64,000 nucleotides of DNA from Pyricularia pennisetigena (taxonomy: Eukaryota > Ascomycota > Sordariomycetes > Magnaporthales > Pyriculariaceae), in assembly GCF_004337985.1 (NCBI RefSeq), contig NC_043744.1, forward strand, positions 6,323,688 to 6,387,687. Direction: 5' to 3'. Position numbers and translations under genes: made by a program. Of the stretch, positions 11,499 through 22,372 are shown one piece after another. Under the pieces are notes generated by a model. It ran no database searches and was not told the DNA's origin. It worked only from the letters and a program-made list of their open reading frames with translations. Each line of letters begins with the position of its first letter. Position 1 is the stretch's first letter.

Positions 11499-11883
11499 AT
11501 GCTTTGGTTGACGCTTGGATATCGAGAACAGTGGCTGCCTTTATTCTTTAGGTCGGGGGAACGGGACGACCATGGCGGCCAAGGCTGGTTGCCATTTATG
11601 ACAACGGGTTTCAGGTGGACAATGACTTGCTGTTGCACAATTGCTTTATGTACAGGTTTATTGCTAAGATATCGATCGGGATCTCCTTATGACACTCCAA
11701 ATTTTTCTGGCTGTTTTTAATCATTTTGCGAGCTTTAGCATTTTGGAATGATGACGATGGTTTGCATTTGTTTGCACTGATTTGTGATAGAACTAACAAA
11801 CTACATGTCTTGAGGGTCGCGATAAGCCTCGACCGTCCTGACACTGGAATCAACAAAAAAAAAAAAAAAAAAAAAAAAAAGCC
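11499..11883. other. Convergent intergenic region with A26 tract
   Basis: This separates the 3' ends of PARP (+) and the unknown gene (-). An uninterrupted A run at about 11855-11880 lies three bases beyond the stop codon of the minus-strand gene, read there as a T tract. Confidence 0.6.
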
Positions 11884-13786
11884 TCAGAAGTGGACGGACA
11901 TGCGAGTGCGCGCATCGGCAACGGTCCGCAACATCTCATCCAAGCTCGGCACGTGCACCGAGTCCACGATCCTGTCCACTCTGATGCCCAACATCTCCAG
12001 ATCCCTCCGGCGCGCCGGCTCCAGGGCCCTGACTGCCATCTGCACGCGCTGGCGCACCTCGACGACGCTGCTCTTGACGATGACGCCAACCAGCTGGTGG
12101 TAGCCAGCCTCGCCGCGGCGCGGCCACAGCCCGACGTCGACGAGGCGACCCCGCAGCGCCTCCCGCTGCTCCCTTGCCGACTCGGAGCCTTCCCTTGCCC
12201 TGCGGCGCAGCGCGCGGCGCGTCTCGAGGACCTCGGCGCACGTCAGCCCCATGCACTCCTGCCGCGGCGTCCGCAGCACCCGGCACAGGTCCCTGACCGC
12301 CTCGCGCAGCACGTCGTCGGCGGGCAGGTGCAGCCACAGCGGGCGCGGCGACGGGCCCGCGTCGACCAGCGAGGCGTCGGCGTCGGCGCGGCAATTGAGC
12401 AGCGCCGCGCGCGCCACGGACGCCCAGTGCAGAGGCATCCTGGACTGGGCCGTTGCGTACAGCAGCGCGGCAGTGGCGGCCGGGCCGAGGCTGTCGAGGG
12501 CGGTCGCGTCGGTGGGCAGCGCGCTGTCTGCCCAGCTGTGCGCGAGCTGGGTGGCCTGCCGCGTCTGCGGAGGGCTTGCGCTCGGGCTCTGTGATGTGAT
12601 GTAGACCAGGTAAGCCAGCACCAGGTGCCAGTTCGTGCTGGTGATGGGTTGGCCGGCTAGGGGGTCGCGGTCGTTTCGGATGGTGGCGAGGTAGATGGAC
12701 AATGCGGTGCGCGGGGCTTCGCTGTCCGGGCAGTAGAGGATGAGGGCGCCCGAGTCCGGGTGGCGTTGGCTGTTGAGGAGGTGCGCCGGCGAGGAGTTGT
12801 TGTTGATGGCCTCCACGTTGAGAGAATCGCAGTATGGACATTTGGTAGTTGGGATGTCAAAAGTGGTCCGCGTAAGGCCGGCATCAAAGAAGATGGGAAT
12901 ATGGCAGGTTGGGTCTCGGAAAGGGGTGCTGGGCGGAACCGGTGGAACCGTGGCTGGTGGAGTTTCTTGTTGCTGCCGACGCTCCTTGATCTGGGTCTGG
13001 GCAGCATCTTCCTCGCCTGTTATGCCTTGGAATTTTTCGGTGTTCAGATATTCCCACACCCTTGCCGCCCTACGAGCCTGCATGCGGCTGCGGCCATTAT
13101 GCGACTGCGCTGCCGTGGGACAGGTGCTCCAGTTCCCCTTGGCCGTACGCACCTCTTGCTGGTCGGCCAGCTGCCGCAGATTCTCAAACGTACCCGTCCG
13201 TCGGCGCTCTTCCCTCCTCAGCCGGTCAAAGTCGTTCTTGTATCTCTGCAAGAGCTCCCCGAACTGCTCCTTGGTGACGGGCCCGTTGTCGGCGACGAAG
13301 AGTTCCACCATCATTCGAGCGTATTCTTCGCCGGTAAGAGCTGGCGTCGGGCTGTTGCGGCTGCTGGGCGGTGGAGTGGTCGGCCTGGGCGTGTCATCGC
13401 TCGAGACGCTGCTCGGGGGAGCAGGCGCTACTGATGCTTGCCAGGGGCGGAAGTGGCCCTCACGATTCTGGGCTGGCTGGATGAGTGGGCGGTGGTGTGT
13501 CGGGTGCACAGAGCGAGGCCGTGGGGTTGCTCGGGGCTGTTGCTCGTACCCGCCGGGCTGGAACAAGCCCGGGGCTGGCTGAGGGTGGAACTGAGGACCT
13601 TCCATGAAGGGAAAGTTCTGAGCTGGCTGCTCAGAGGGTTTTTGCATGGAATCTTTGAAGAGTTTGCCCCAGGCATTGGTCAGAAAGGAAAGGGGACTGG
13701 AGATTGGGTCAGTGAAGTTGCGACACGGATATAGCTGGCAGGAGACAGGGCTCTTACCGAGGGTTCGGATCACGAGGTACGGTCAT
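11884..13786 (-). CDS. Unknown protein, Pro/Ser-rich N-terminus, Arg-rich C-terminus
   Basis: I do not recognise this protein. The gene model is exon 13786-13758 and exon 13696-11884, joined by a 61-bp intron (13757-13697; GTAAGA donor, CTGAC branch, CCAG acceptor), giving 613 residues. The open frame upstream of the acceptor would extend the second exon, but the intron model has better signals and a compact start. Residues of about 40-130 are Pro/Gln/Ser-rich and probably disordered. A charged helical stretch follows (about 135-240). A Cys-x2-Cys pair sits near residue 300 (CPYC) with a further Cys-containing segment after it, perhaps a zinc site. The last 200 residues are rich in Ala, Arg and Leu, predicted helical. 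Codon use is strongly GC-ending, like that of neighbouring real genes. Confidence 0.7.
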
Positions 13787-14177
13787 GATAGGTTTCTGAG
13801 GATCAATAGTTAGCAGTGATTCAAAGTGCGAATTGTTGTAGTAGAGAAACACTGGAATGGCTGTGATTCTGTCAAACCGGGAATCGGGATGACGAACAAC
13901 ATCGGAAATAAGGGATAAATATATATCTATGTACAAATGATACCCAACAAACTTTCCGACGACTACGTAGATATGCATCAAAGAATTTCATGGCCTTTGG
14001 ATTATTGGCCATCAAAGAAGCGGACATACCGTGCAGTCCTGACAACAGTCGCCGGGAGAGCCGCATCACACTTTAGGTTACGCGCAACAAAAGCATATCC
14101 GCTGATCATTTTAAAAAAAGCAGCTTTGCAATGACCGTGGACATGAAAATGTGGGGAAGAGGTTCTGTGCACAATGG

Positions 14178-14209
<32 letters not shown>

Positions 14210-14386
14210 CGAACAGCGGGTGGGAGCCTGTACTGCAGCGGCAACCTGCTGCCTTTTGGACCAACGAAGCCTATCAGATCATGCAGAATAAAGACGAGGT
14301 CAAATAGCTGGACTTGATTGGTTCATGCGGCGGTTACCCACCGATGATTTGGGTGACTTCTGGAACCAACTGCTACATTCCCATGT
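13787..14386. other. Intergenic region with A-rich tracts
   Basis: No gene supported. A run of about 29 A lies near 14179-14207. Part of this stretch probably holds the 5' leader of the unknown gene at 11884-13786. Confidence 0.5.
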
Positions 14387-14704
14387 CTAGCGGCGCTGAA
14401 GTCCAAGAGAATTTGCAGAAGTTGACAGAAGAACTTTGTTGGATTGGCAAGAGCTGTCAAGGTCCATCAACTGGCTTGGAATTTCAGAGAGAACCCAGAA
14501 AAAAAAGAAAAAAAAGAAAAAAAAAAAAACAAACTCAAAACTCTTCATTTAACGGCAACATCATACCTCATTCACAAGGTTACTTAGCTCGGCGCTCTTG
14601 AACCTAACCTGCGAGACCCAGAGCTCATCAGGCAACCAATTCCGGAGCCGTCCAGCCGGCCATTCAGGGGCAGGGTCAAACTCTTCCTCGTCGCGGCCGC
14701 TCAT
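14387..14704 (-). CDS. Small unknown two-exon protein (tentative)
   Basis: A tentative 73-residue protein. Exon 1 (14704-14567) starts at an ATG followed by an acidic stretch (GRDEEEFDP) and a tryptophan-rich segment. A donor GTATGA (14566-14561) follows the codons for VNE. A CCAG acceptor at 14472-14471 continues in phase to a stop at 14389-14387. The intron carries a long A/T-rich tract. I do not recognise the product. It is supported only by good splice phase and composition; it could be an exon of a longer gene. Confidence 0.35.
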
Positions 14705-14813
14705 TTTGATGGTGAATACAGAGCCTTGGATATAGGACAAAGTCATGAATAGTGATAGCGACTGTTACAAGGGGGAAATAAAAATAAGAATGACCTATAG
14801 GGCTTTACTCTCT

Positions 14814-15277
14814 TCAAGGTTTCAGTTCTCGGTGGTAATCCCTCATGAACGCCATAGCGTCTGTAAGATTGTGGTAAAGACGAGGCAGGGTTTGTTTTAC
14901 AGAAAATAAAGCCACACACGCCTCAAACTCTAACCTGCGGCCCCCTGTCGACTCCAGTCAATCGGACTTGATGGCGCCGGCGAAAACATGAACTTGGCCG
15001 GCGACCTTGGTCCATAATGCGAGTAAGCTGGGATTGCCGCGGGCTTGGTGCCCTCGGCCAGGACGACACGCAGCCAAGCTTCTGGAGGCTGGTCAGTGAA
15101 GCACATCAATGGGCCATGGTCAAGCTGGGCTGTTGGTTCATGTGTTGGGGCTTTGGGTAGAATTGGTAACGTGTCGGCCGGCGGGCTGGGGAGTCTTTGC
15201 AATCTTTTGGCTAGCCTGCGGCATTGGATTCTGCGGACAAGTTTGAGCTTTCCCCATGACATCTTGAGGAGTGTCAT
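14814..15277 (-). CDS. Small basic unknown two-exon protein
   Basis: Exon 15277-14935 and exon 14860-14814 give 129 residues (124 if the second Met at 15262 is used). The intron 14934-14861 has a GTTAGA donor and a strong TTACAG acceptor, and splicing keeps the frame into a short final exon coding for FMRDYHRELKP-like residues before TGA. The N-terminus is strongly basic (KLKLVRRIQCRRLAKRLQR), which could be a mitochondrial targeting helix or a ribosomal-type segment. The middle is proline-rich. I do not recognise the family. Confidence 0.45.
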
Positions 15278-16367
15278 GTTTTGTTATTGTTTTATTTCAG
15301 AAAAAGAAAGTATGTATATCGGGCTGGGGTAGCTAACCGGAAAAAAAGATGAAGAGAAGGTTGTGTCATTGAACTTTGCAGCTCACTTCTGGGACGTATC
15401 AACAGGCTGGAGGAGGATTGACAGGAATAATATGGTCTGAAAGCATGACAATGAGGCCCCTCATGATTGCCCGAAAAAGAATTTTGTGACAAAGCAAGAA
15501 CCTTGAAGCTAACGAGGAGTAAAAAATTCTTTGCGGTTCTCCCTAAGTTCAGATAAAGAACGTGAGCTTTTTTCTGGTTGAGCAAGATGAGAAAGCCAGA
15601 TCAATAAACGTTTAACGCTGGATGATCAGGGCCGCAGGCGAGAAGAAGACCTGAAGGTTGCCTCGGATGTAATGGCGGCTACCTTTTCTGCATCCGGGCC
15701 AAGGAAATAAAATTTTCGCTCAGCGACCCGCGCTGCATTTTGCATTATCACGGCAAACTATCTACATATTTGTTAAATGACGTGGCAAAGGATCATGTTT
15801 CATTCCTAGTCCAGCACATGTATTAGCCTCGTAGCAAAGTCTCAGTAACTATAACATTCGAAAGTTACAAATAGTCTCTCCAAAGGTTTTTAGCTCAACA
15901 GATATGAGAGACTATAAGGTCAACGAACAAAGATAATATCTTTGTTAAAACTGGCAATATTTTTAGCATCAAAGGAGGCTACTTATGTACGGTTGGCTTT
16001 CATCCCTTTGTCCCTGGTCAATTGGCGTGTAACAAGGTTCCTCCTATTCCGCATTGTTGAAAAAAAAAGAACGTAAGCATGGGAGGTCAGTTTTTGAGCT
16101 CAACCAAAATATCAAATTATGCAAAAGAAATCATAGGTGTTAAAAAAAAACAAAAAAAAAACTCTCCATTTGAAGGATATTGCTGGGTTGATGGGTGGCC
16201 AGGGTGTAGCTACTCTAAGTCTCATTTTGCAAACAAAGAACTAATGACAGATATAGAATAACAGTGTTGGGAGAGAATTCTCTGCAGCTTCGCCTGAACA
16301 GTTACTTTGAAAGATGTAGATTACCTATTACTTTGCGATTCAAATGACCTTGAATCTAAACCTGCTC
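15278..16367. other. Transition from gene-rich to AT-rich sequence
   Basis: GC content falls across this stretch and no gene can be supported. It marks the border between the conserved gene block and the repeat-rich compartment. Confidence 0.6.
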
Positions 16368-16369
16368 TA

Positions 16370-16412
16370 CAGTGGGTGACCCAGAAGTGGACATGCCCCT
16401 GAAGTGGACACC
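16370..16412. repeat. Left terminal inverted repeat of the Pot2-like element
   Basis: It begins CAGTGGGTGACCCA and ends GAAGTGGACACC. It pairs with 18211-18253 with two mismatches. Confidence 0.95.
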
Positions 16413-16499
16413 CTCCCGAAAAACTGCCATAAAAACAACGAACATGCAATTGATCGTTTTTCCGCAGTAAATCGCAATAAAACCTATATTTATTAATTC

Positions 16500-18125
16500 G
16501 CAAAAAGCTCCTTTACATTATAATCCAAAAATAAAACCGTAAATCCCTGGTCCTAGTCCTAATTTCGGTGTTATTACCGGATTTTAACCTCCATGGCCGC
16601 CCTTTTCTAATCCAGGCCGTAAACCGCTTCCTATATACCGGCCTATTTATAGAAGGAGTTGTGGGTTTCGCGGCGCACGCGTTTTTTAAATGCAAATTTG
16701 AAAATTTTAATTTTTTCGTTTAACCGTTTATTTTCGGAGGTAAAATTCGCGATTTAAATAATTTAATAATCCATAATTTTGGATATTTTTTATAGAAAAT
16801 TAACCAAATTTTTTTTATATTCGCTTAACCGACCTATTATTTGCATAACCTGTTTTTTAATATTTTGGAAAGTTTTTAGGGTCCCGAAAATAACGTTAAT
16901 TATATTTTAATCCGAATTACGGTTAAAAATCGTTATTTGGGTAATTTTTAGGTTAGGATTTATTATTTAATTCGAAATTAATATTTAAAAGGGTATTGCC
17001 GGCCAAATCCCGGTTTTACGGAAACCGGAAATTACGTTGCGAACCGATAAACCGGTTATAAAAGCGTTTCAATAGGCGGTAAAAAACCGTTTTCGTTGTT
17101 TAGGCGCAATAATATTTAACGACGTAAAAAATCTTATATAATACCGGTAATAGGTTTTAATAAGGTTAAAAATAAAAATATTTAACGGTTAAGTGAAATA
17201 TAAATTGTAAATAGGTAAATATTCGAAAAAAACCCTGTTTTTAAACGTTTTAAATATAAATTCAGCTAATTAATGCGTTAAAATTTAATCCGATACTAAT
17301 AACCGCTATTTTATACCAATATTTGGTTTCGTTTTAAGTAAAAAAACCTGTTTTAACTATTTAAAAACGATTTTAAAATTAAACCAGCCCGTAGGAATCG
17401 AATCGTACGCCTAATTTTTAATATTAGGTAAAAACTATTACGTTTATAAAATATTACCCGTTTGGATTACGGTTAAAGTAAATTTTTTCTTTTTATAATT
17501 ACCGTTTCGATAATCGACGTTTAAATGGTATTTAACATATATATAATTTTAATTTAATTCCGGCGTTTTACGAAAAATAAACCGTATATTTTTCCGGCCG
17601 TTATATCGCTTTATTGGAAACCGTATTCGTCCATATTTACGATATATTTGGGTTTAATTTCGAATTCGGTAATTATTTGTTGGTATTAATTATAAAACGC
17701 CCGGATCGATTCGGTCGTGGTTTTTTTCAATTCGCGCACCCTCCAAAAAAATCCCGGATTTGGTTTTAATATTTTTTATTACGGCGTAAAAAACCGGCCA
17801 ATTAACGTTTACCGAAAGCGTTTACGCGTTTTTTCGGCGGTATTAAAAAAAACGAAATTTTTAATTATTTGGTGCGTGGGCGCCTTTCCAGCGAATTTTT
17901 CGATTTCGATCCAACGGTTAACGAATTTTTCCTGTTCGTTAGAAAATAGCTAATACGGTTTATAGGTTTGGTTTCGATCGAAAACGCCGTTAAAGCGACG
18001 TATAAGGGTGGTTTTTGGTACGGCCCATTGCGCGGCCGTTTTATTTTTCGAAGTGCCTAATTTTACGGCTTTAACCGCCTGGGTAAGTTTAAATTCCAAA
18101 TCTTTCGGTATTACGGTTTTTTTCG
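16500..18125 (-). pseudogene. pogo/Fot1-type transposase, inactivated by C-to-T stops
   Basis: The minus strand reads through a helix-turn-helix start (about 18120-17985), a CENP-B-like second helix-turn-helix ending in APTHQI (about 17930-17865), an NPGFFWRVRELK segment (about 17760-17715), and the first catalytic aspartate in VNMDEYGF (about 17640-17610). This order is that of DDE_1 (pogo/Tigger/Fot1) transposases. Several in-frame TAG and TAA codons replace expected Gln codons, so the gene is dead. The C-terminal DDE part further left is more eroded. Confidence 0.85.
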
Positions 18126-18210
18126 GTTTTAATAACGCGTTATTTGCGGTGCGTTGTCGCGTTGAAGTAGGTGGGTTGTGTTGAGGATGCTAGAAATTGC
18201 TAACAAAACA

Positions 18211-18253
18211 GGTGTCCACTTCAGGTGCATGTCCACTTGTGGGTCACCCACTG
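18211..18253. repeat. Right terminal inverted repeat of the Pot2-like element
   Basis: The reverse complement begins CAGTGGGTGACCCA, matching 16370-16412 at 41 of 43 positions. It is followed by the TA target duplication. Confidence 0.95.
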
Positions 18254-18255
18254 TA

Positions 18256-18833
18256 GAGTTAAGAGGCCTTAAACCAAGGATTTAAGGCTCGATCTCGTCC
18301 AACTCACTTTCCGTGCATAGATTCAGCTAGTATCTGTCTTCTTATCCTGCAACTGCTATAAGGAAAACCCCTTGCCGGGGTCGCCAAGTTGAAATTAGTC
18401 TAATAGCTTTGACTAATGTTGGTAATTAAAACTGAATAGAGAGATTGTTTTTTTTGTTCTCAAATTCAAAATAGCCCGAATAGTGGTTCCAAGCAAGTTT
18501 GCTGCCATATTTAGATAGCAGTGTACTTTTCCACCTAGGATCAAGCAGTTATTTTTGGGTTTTTGTGCATAATAAAAAAGGCCGGCACCTCCGTAATCCC
18601 AGTCTGTAAGCGCATGAGCTATATACAATGCTTATTTAAAACCGGCTTTCGCACCGCCTCGTTGTGCTGTTAGTAAATAGCAAGTAAAGCATTTACATAA
18701 ATTCAGTTAATAATACAACTAGCTATTTTTCCGGCTTCGTAACACTATACTCGTTACAAAGCACCATTTTTAACTAGAAACCTCTTGAAGGAAACTTGGT
18801 CTTTCTCTTCTTATCCAACGACATCAAATCAGA
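18256..18833. other. Non-coding flank between transposon and secreted-protein gene
   Basis: Moderate GC and not obviously RIP-mutated. No gene seen; it should contain the promoter of the secreted protein at 18834. Confidence 0.45.
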
Positions 18834-19190
18834 ATGCGGTCTGCCAATCTTTTCAACACCGCTCTTCTTGTCCTAACTCTTGTCGTCTGTGCGGCCACAG
18901 CTGCCAAGCCATCCAGCCACGAAACTTGCGATCGGGAAAACTGGAATCGACGTTGCTTAGTAATTCTTGTGGAGAGTAAAACCAATGAGATTATAGATTT
19001 CAAAATTGTCGCACCCATCCGGCCTGCGGATTTGTGCGCTGGTTCCGATTGTTACTCCTTCACGTTGGATTATAATTGCAAAGTTATCAAGGAATCAACA
19101 CGGGGGAGCATACCTCCAGGACACGATTTCCAACGGTTTTTCCTTTTTATAAATAAGGAGACGGGCGAACGAGTAAAAAAAGAAGCATAA
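18834..19190 (+). CDS. Small secreted cysteine protein, effector candidate
   Basis: An intact 118-residue single-exon protein. Residues 1-23 form a clear signal peptide (Leu/Val/Ala core, cleavage near AATAA). The mature chain of about 95 residues has five cysteines (32, 41, 68, 73, 82) and several alternating hydrophobic segments that suggest beta strands, ending in a basic tail. I know no family for it. Its size, signal peptide and position between a Pot2-like element and other repeats are typical of plant-pathogen effectors, and a small beta-sandwich fold such as the MAX fold is possible but unproven. It has no premature stops although the sequence on both sides is degraded, which argues for selection or recent arrival. 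A terminal module of the 13.8-kb element family begins 51 bp after the stop. Confidence 0.65.
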   Translation: MRSANLFNTALLVLTLVVCAATAAKPSSHETCDRENWNRRCLVILVESKTNEIIDFKIVAPIRPADLCAGSDCYSFTLDYNCKVIKESTRGSIPPGHDFQRFFLFINKETGERVKKEA

Positions 19191-19241
19191 CCATGGTAAT
19201 ATGCTGCTTTCTTTTTGCTAATTAGATACCATAAGATACCC

Positions 19242-19360
19242 TAGTCTCAGTGCTCGAACTAGGCCCCTGCGGGGTCCGAACGCTCCATGTACTTTTTAGC
19301 CACATGGCTTTCCGGCCAATTAAATGGGCCAAAAAGATCGCGCTCGTTTTAGTCTGTGGA
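19242..19360 (+). repeat. Terminal module of the 13.8-kb element family (type A, partial)
   Basis: It starts TAGTCTCAGTGCTC and contains several short hairpins (for example CCCCTGCGGGG and AGCCACATGGCT), matching the left end of the large element at 29556. The inner motif found in other copies is lost. Confidence 0.75.
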
Positions 19361-20790
19361 TTTTTCGTCGTGTTTCAGCGTTGTCGGCGGGTATGTAAAT
19401 TATAGACGCATTATATTCGCAAAGATGAAATCTAAACTATAAGGTAAATTTAATATCAAAACAATTCAAAAAATAAATATCGCAAAGAAATAAATTATGT
19501 TGCATAGCTCTAACGTTTGAAACTTGTTTAATATACAAAACGTATTAAAGCCTGATTTAACGTTAATATAAAATAAATATTTCCAATATTTTATGATATA
19601 AATTGCAATTAATAGATTAAATAATATATGCTAAAGTTTTGCCAATATTACCATGCAAACTTTGTATTAATTTGGGTTAATAATACTATTCATTTGGCGT
19701 TAGTATATTCATTCTTTGATTTTTCATGAATAGTTATCATAATTTTATCCCTTAGGCACCTGTTGCGTAATCTAATCCCAAAACAGTTCACGGATAATAT
19801 ACGAAAAAGGTAATATTACCAAGGTCAAAATTTACACCTGAATATTTTTTCTTTTTTAACAAAATTAATAATAAAACCAACTCAAATATTTGACGATTTC
19901 ATAGTCGTAGATATTCTTTGTAATATTTCCCAACATTTGATTAAAATGAAAGAATCTCAAAATTAATTGCCGGATTAGGGGGAAAACTAACAATTTATAT
20001 TAAATGTTATTAACAGTTACCATATTATTATAAAAAGTATTATTTACAAGCAATTTTATTTCCCCAAATAACCACAGCGACCCAAATTAACGTTTGAAAA
20101 TTATTCCACGCGATTTCTTTTTCCATAATGGCGCGTCGGCCGTATTAATAACCTGGAAGTAAACCACTTTTCACAAATTAATACCCAGAGCGGAATATAT
20201 CGAAACCCCACGCGATTGATTAAAGCAAATTTAAGTTAAATTTACAATAATAATATAATCCATTTTGCTTGACGAAAGTAAAATTATAAAGAAGTATAAT
20301 ATTGCCAAAACTTTCCAAAAATTAAAAACGTATCAATAATAACTTTCAAAAAAAACTTGAATTTAAACAGAACACAGAGCGTTTCATATAAAACAAAATT
20401 AAAAATCTGCGGAACTCTTTGTTAATTCGAACCATCTTTACTCAAAACGGTTAAAGGCCTTAAAAAACTTATAAAACTTGAACTTGAATATTTACGCTCC
20501 CAAATGTTTGAATAAATAATTAAAGCGTTAATAGGAAAAAACATTTTCTTTTGAGTTTCTGCTGATAATTTACTACTACTCAACGTTAAATAGTTTGAAA
20601 TTTGGAACGTATTAATTGAAGTAACCTTTTAAAATAGAAAAAACGGGTCTCTTCGATTTCCTCGCACTAAAATTTTAAGAATCTTGCAAAAATAAACGTT
20701 GTAATAATAAATTTAAAACACGGTCCCTGAATTATTAATAGGTAAGAGCCCGGGTGCTAACCGTAAATTAATAGTAAAAAAACGGTTTTT
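19361..20790. other. AT-rich degenerate sequence
   Basis: No open frame or recognisable repeat. TpA-rich with little C and G, consistent with old RIP-mutated DNA. Confidence 0.6.
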
Positions 20791-22372
20791 GCCGATAGGC
20801 TTTTCGTAATGTCGATCCATCAACAGAACGTTGTTATACGAATATAAAGATATATATTGATTTTCGGTTCTATGAAACTATTTAAAGGTGAGCTTCTGAA
20901 CGTCCTTCCGTCTTATACTCGCAACTGGGCGGGTGAGTCACGTGCAATTGGCCTGTGCGGCATTATACGTAATTTATCGCTGTAATGTTAATTTGACCGC
21001 GATTCCCTTTATTCCAACACCGGCAATTCTTTCTTTTTTACACGCGGTAATATCCTCTAATCAATTCGCAATAACAATCTGTAAAACGAAAATCAACGGA
21101 AGCAATTATGCAATTTGCGATAAATCTTCTAAAAGCGGCTTTAATATTTATTCGTTGCGTATTTGCTTTCGGCCACCCATTATAAATTCCTACTATAGTG
21201 GTTATTAAGGACGAAACCTTTTTTTAAAAATAATAATTTTAAATAATTTGGTTTAACGTTCCTATTGTTTATTCACCTTAATATTCGGTCGTAGCGACGT
21301 CAATTTCAATCAGCTGCAAATATTTGGCTATTTGTCTGTTTATGAAAGGGCCTTTTCCTGCTACGAATTTTAATACGTAATTATGGTAATTTTTCAAAGC
21401 CTTTTTTCAGCATTTTTTAGATTATTTTTCGGTAATTATCCTTTTTGGCCGTTCTACTATTTATCTGTTATTTTGTCTGCCCTTTTTACCGTCCGGTCTC
21501 ATTTTAACCTAATTTTCACCATTATATTTACTTTTCCCGACGTTTACAATAAAAATGAGTTTTTGTTTTTAATTTTATCGATATTATTAAAGCTATTAAT
21601 CATTATTCTTTAGTTTTGCGCCCTATTCCGTTTTTGGGCTGCTTTAATTTTTGTTTCGCTGGTAAATCGATTTGTTAAGAATTTTTTTAGTATTTGTTAC
21701 GATATTATTCCGCCGTTTAACCGTTGCATTAAATGCAAATAAGGTTATTTTGGCAAAACAATGTGAATTTGGCAATTTGGAGTTTTTTTCTTTTTTATTT
21801 GGCCATTTTAATATAACTTGCTTAATCCTATTATCGTTTTTAAACCTGCGATATCATTCCTACGTATTTATAATTTGCAAAAAAACCGGTACGTTATTCA
21901 AAACGAACCCAAAAATTTTGGTTTTTTATTTACCATTACCATTCCCAAAAAACGGAAGGCCAAAATATTTCCCGCTAAAATTCCTATTGCGATTATTACC
22001 CTAAATTTGTTTAAACGCTATTTACTAAATCCATTGATAAACGTTTATAAGATTTCGATCGCTAGCGCACAATTACCAAAGGTACACTAATAATCACTTT
22101 TTATAAAGGTAGTTTTGCCGCGAACGACGATTTTAAATATGCATCGTCGGAGGAACGCCGTTTTATTAGGTATACTGCTGCAATTCGCCAATTTAACGCT
22201 TTGTGGGTTACAGGAGTTATGCAAACCGAATATAATGCTTTACTTAGAGAGGAGGATAAAGTAAAAGTAATGACGAAGACGCTTAACCTGATATATAGTG
22301 TTAAAGTTTTGTAACGCTATATTTGCTTTTTTGCCTTTGGTAAAGGCGTTGCGGTGTTTTTCGGTGTTTTTT
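20791..22372 (+). repeat. Repeat family C, copy 1 (forward, truncated)
   Basis: About 1.58 kb homologous to the reverse complement of 53085-54735. The left end begins in a segment (GATAGGCTTT...) that in the other copy is the outer end of an LTR-like sequence, with shared blocks such as GGCGGGTGAGTCACGTGCAA. Near the right end both copies keep a matching frame (II-x-F-x-KGSF ... SSEE ... IRQF ... MQTEYN) with mostly silent or conservative differences, so that part was probably coding. The copy is cut at 22372 by a terminal module of another element. Confidence 0.75.

Larger units (their letters stand above)
16370..18253 (-). mobile_element. Fot1/Pot2-like (pogo, Tc1-mariner) DNA transposon, RIP-mutated
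   Basis: A complete 1,884-bp element flanked by a TA duplication (16368-16369 and 18254-18255). The 43-bp terminal inverted repeats (16370-16412, 18211-18253) differ at only two positions and each contains a nested direct repeat around AGTGGACA. Length, 43-bp repeats and nested repeats match the published description of Pot2 from rice blast fungi, but I cannot compare nucleotides here. The interior is very AT-rich while the ends are not, as expected after RIP followed by loss of coding constraint. Confidence 0.9.

Noticed and set aside
12740..13582. Long plus-strand frame (280 codons) opposite the unknown gene
   Set aside because: It is the antisense shadow of a GC-rich coding exon; the minus strand has the better start, intron and codon pattern.
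15292..15585. Minus-strand frame of 97 codons next to the small unknown gene
   Set aside because: No splice partner, biased Ser/Leu composition and no resemblance to known proteins.
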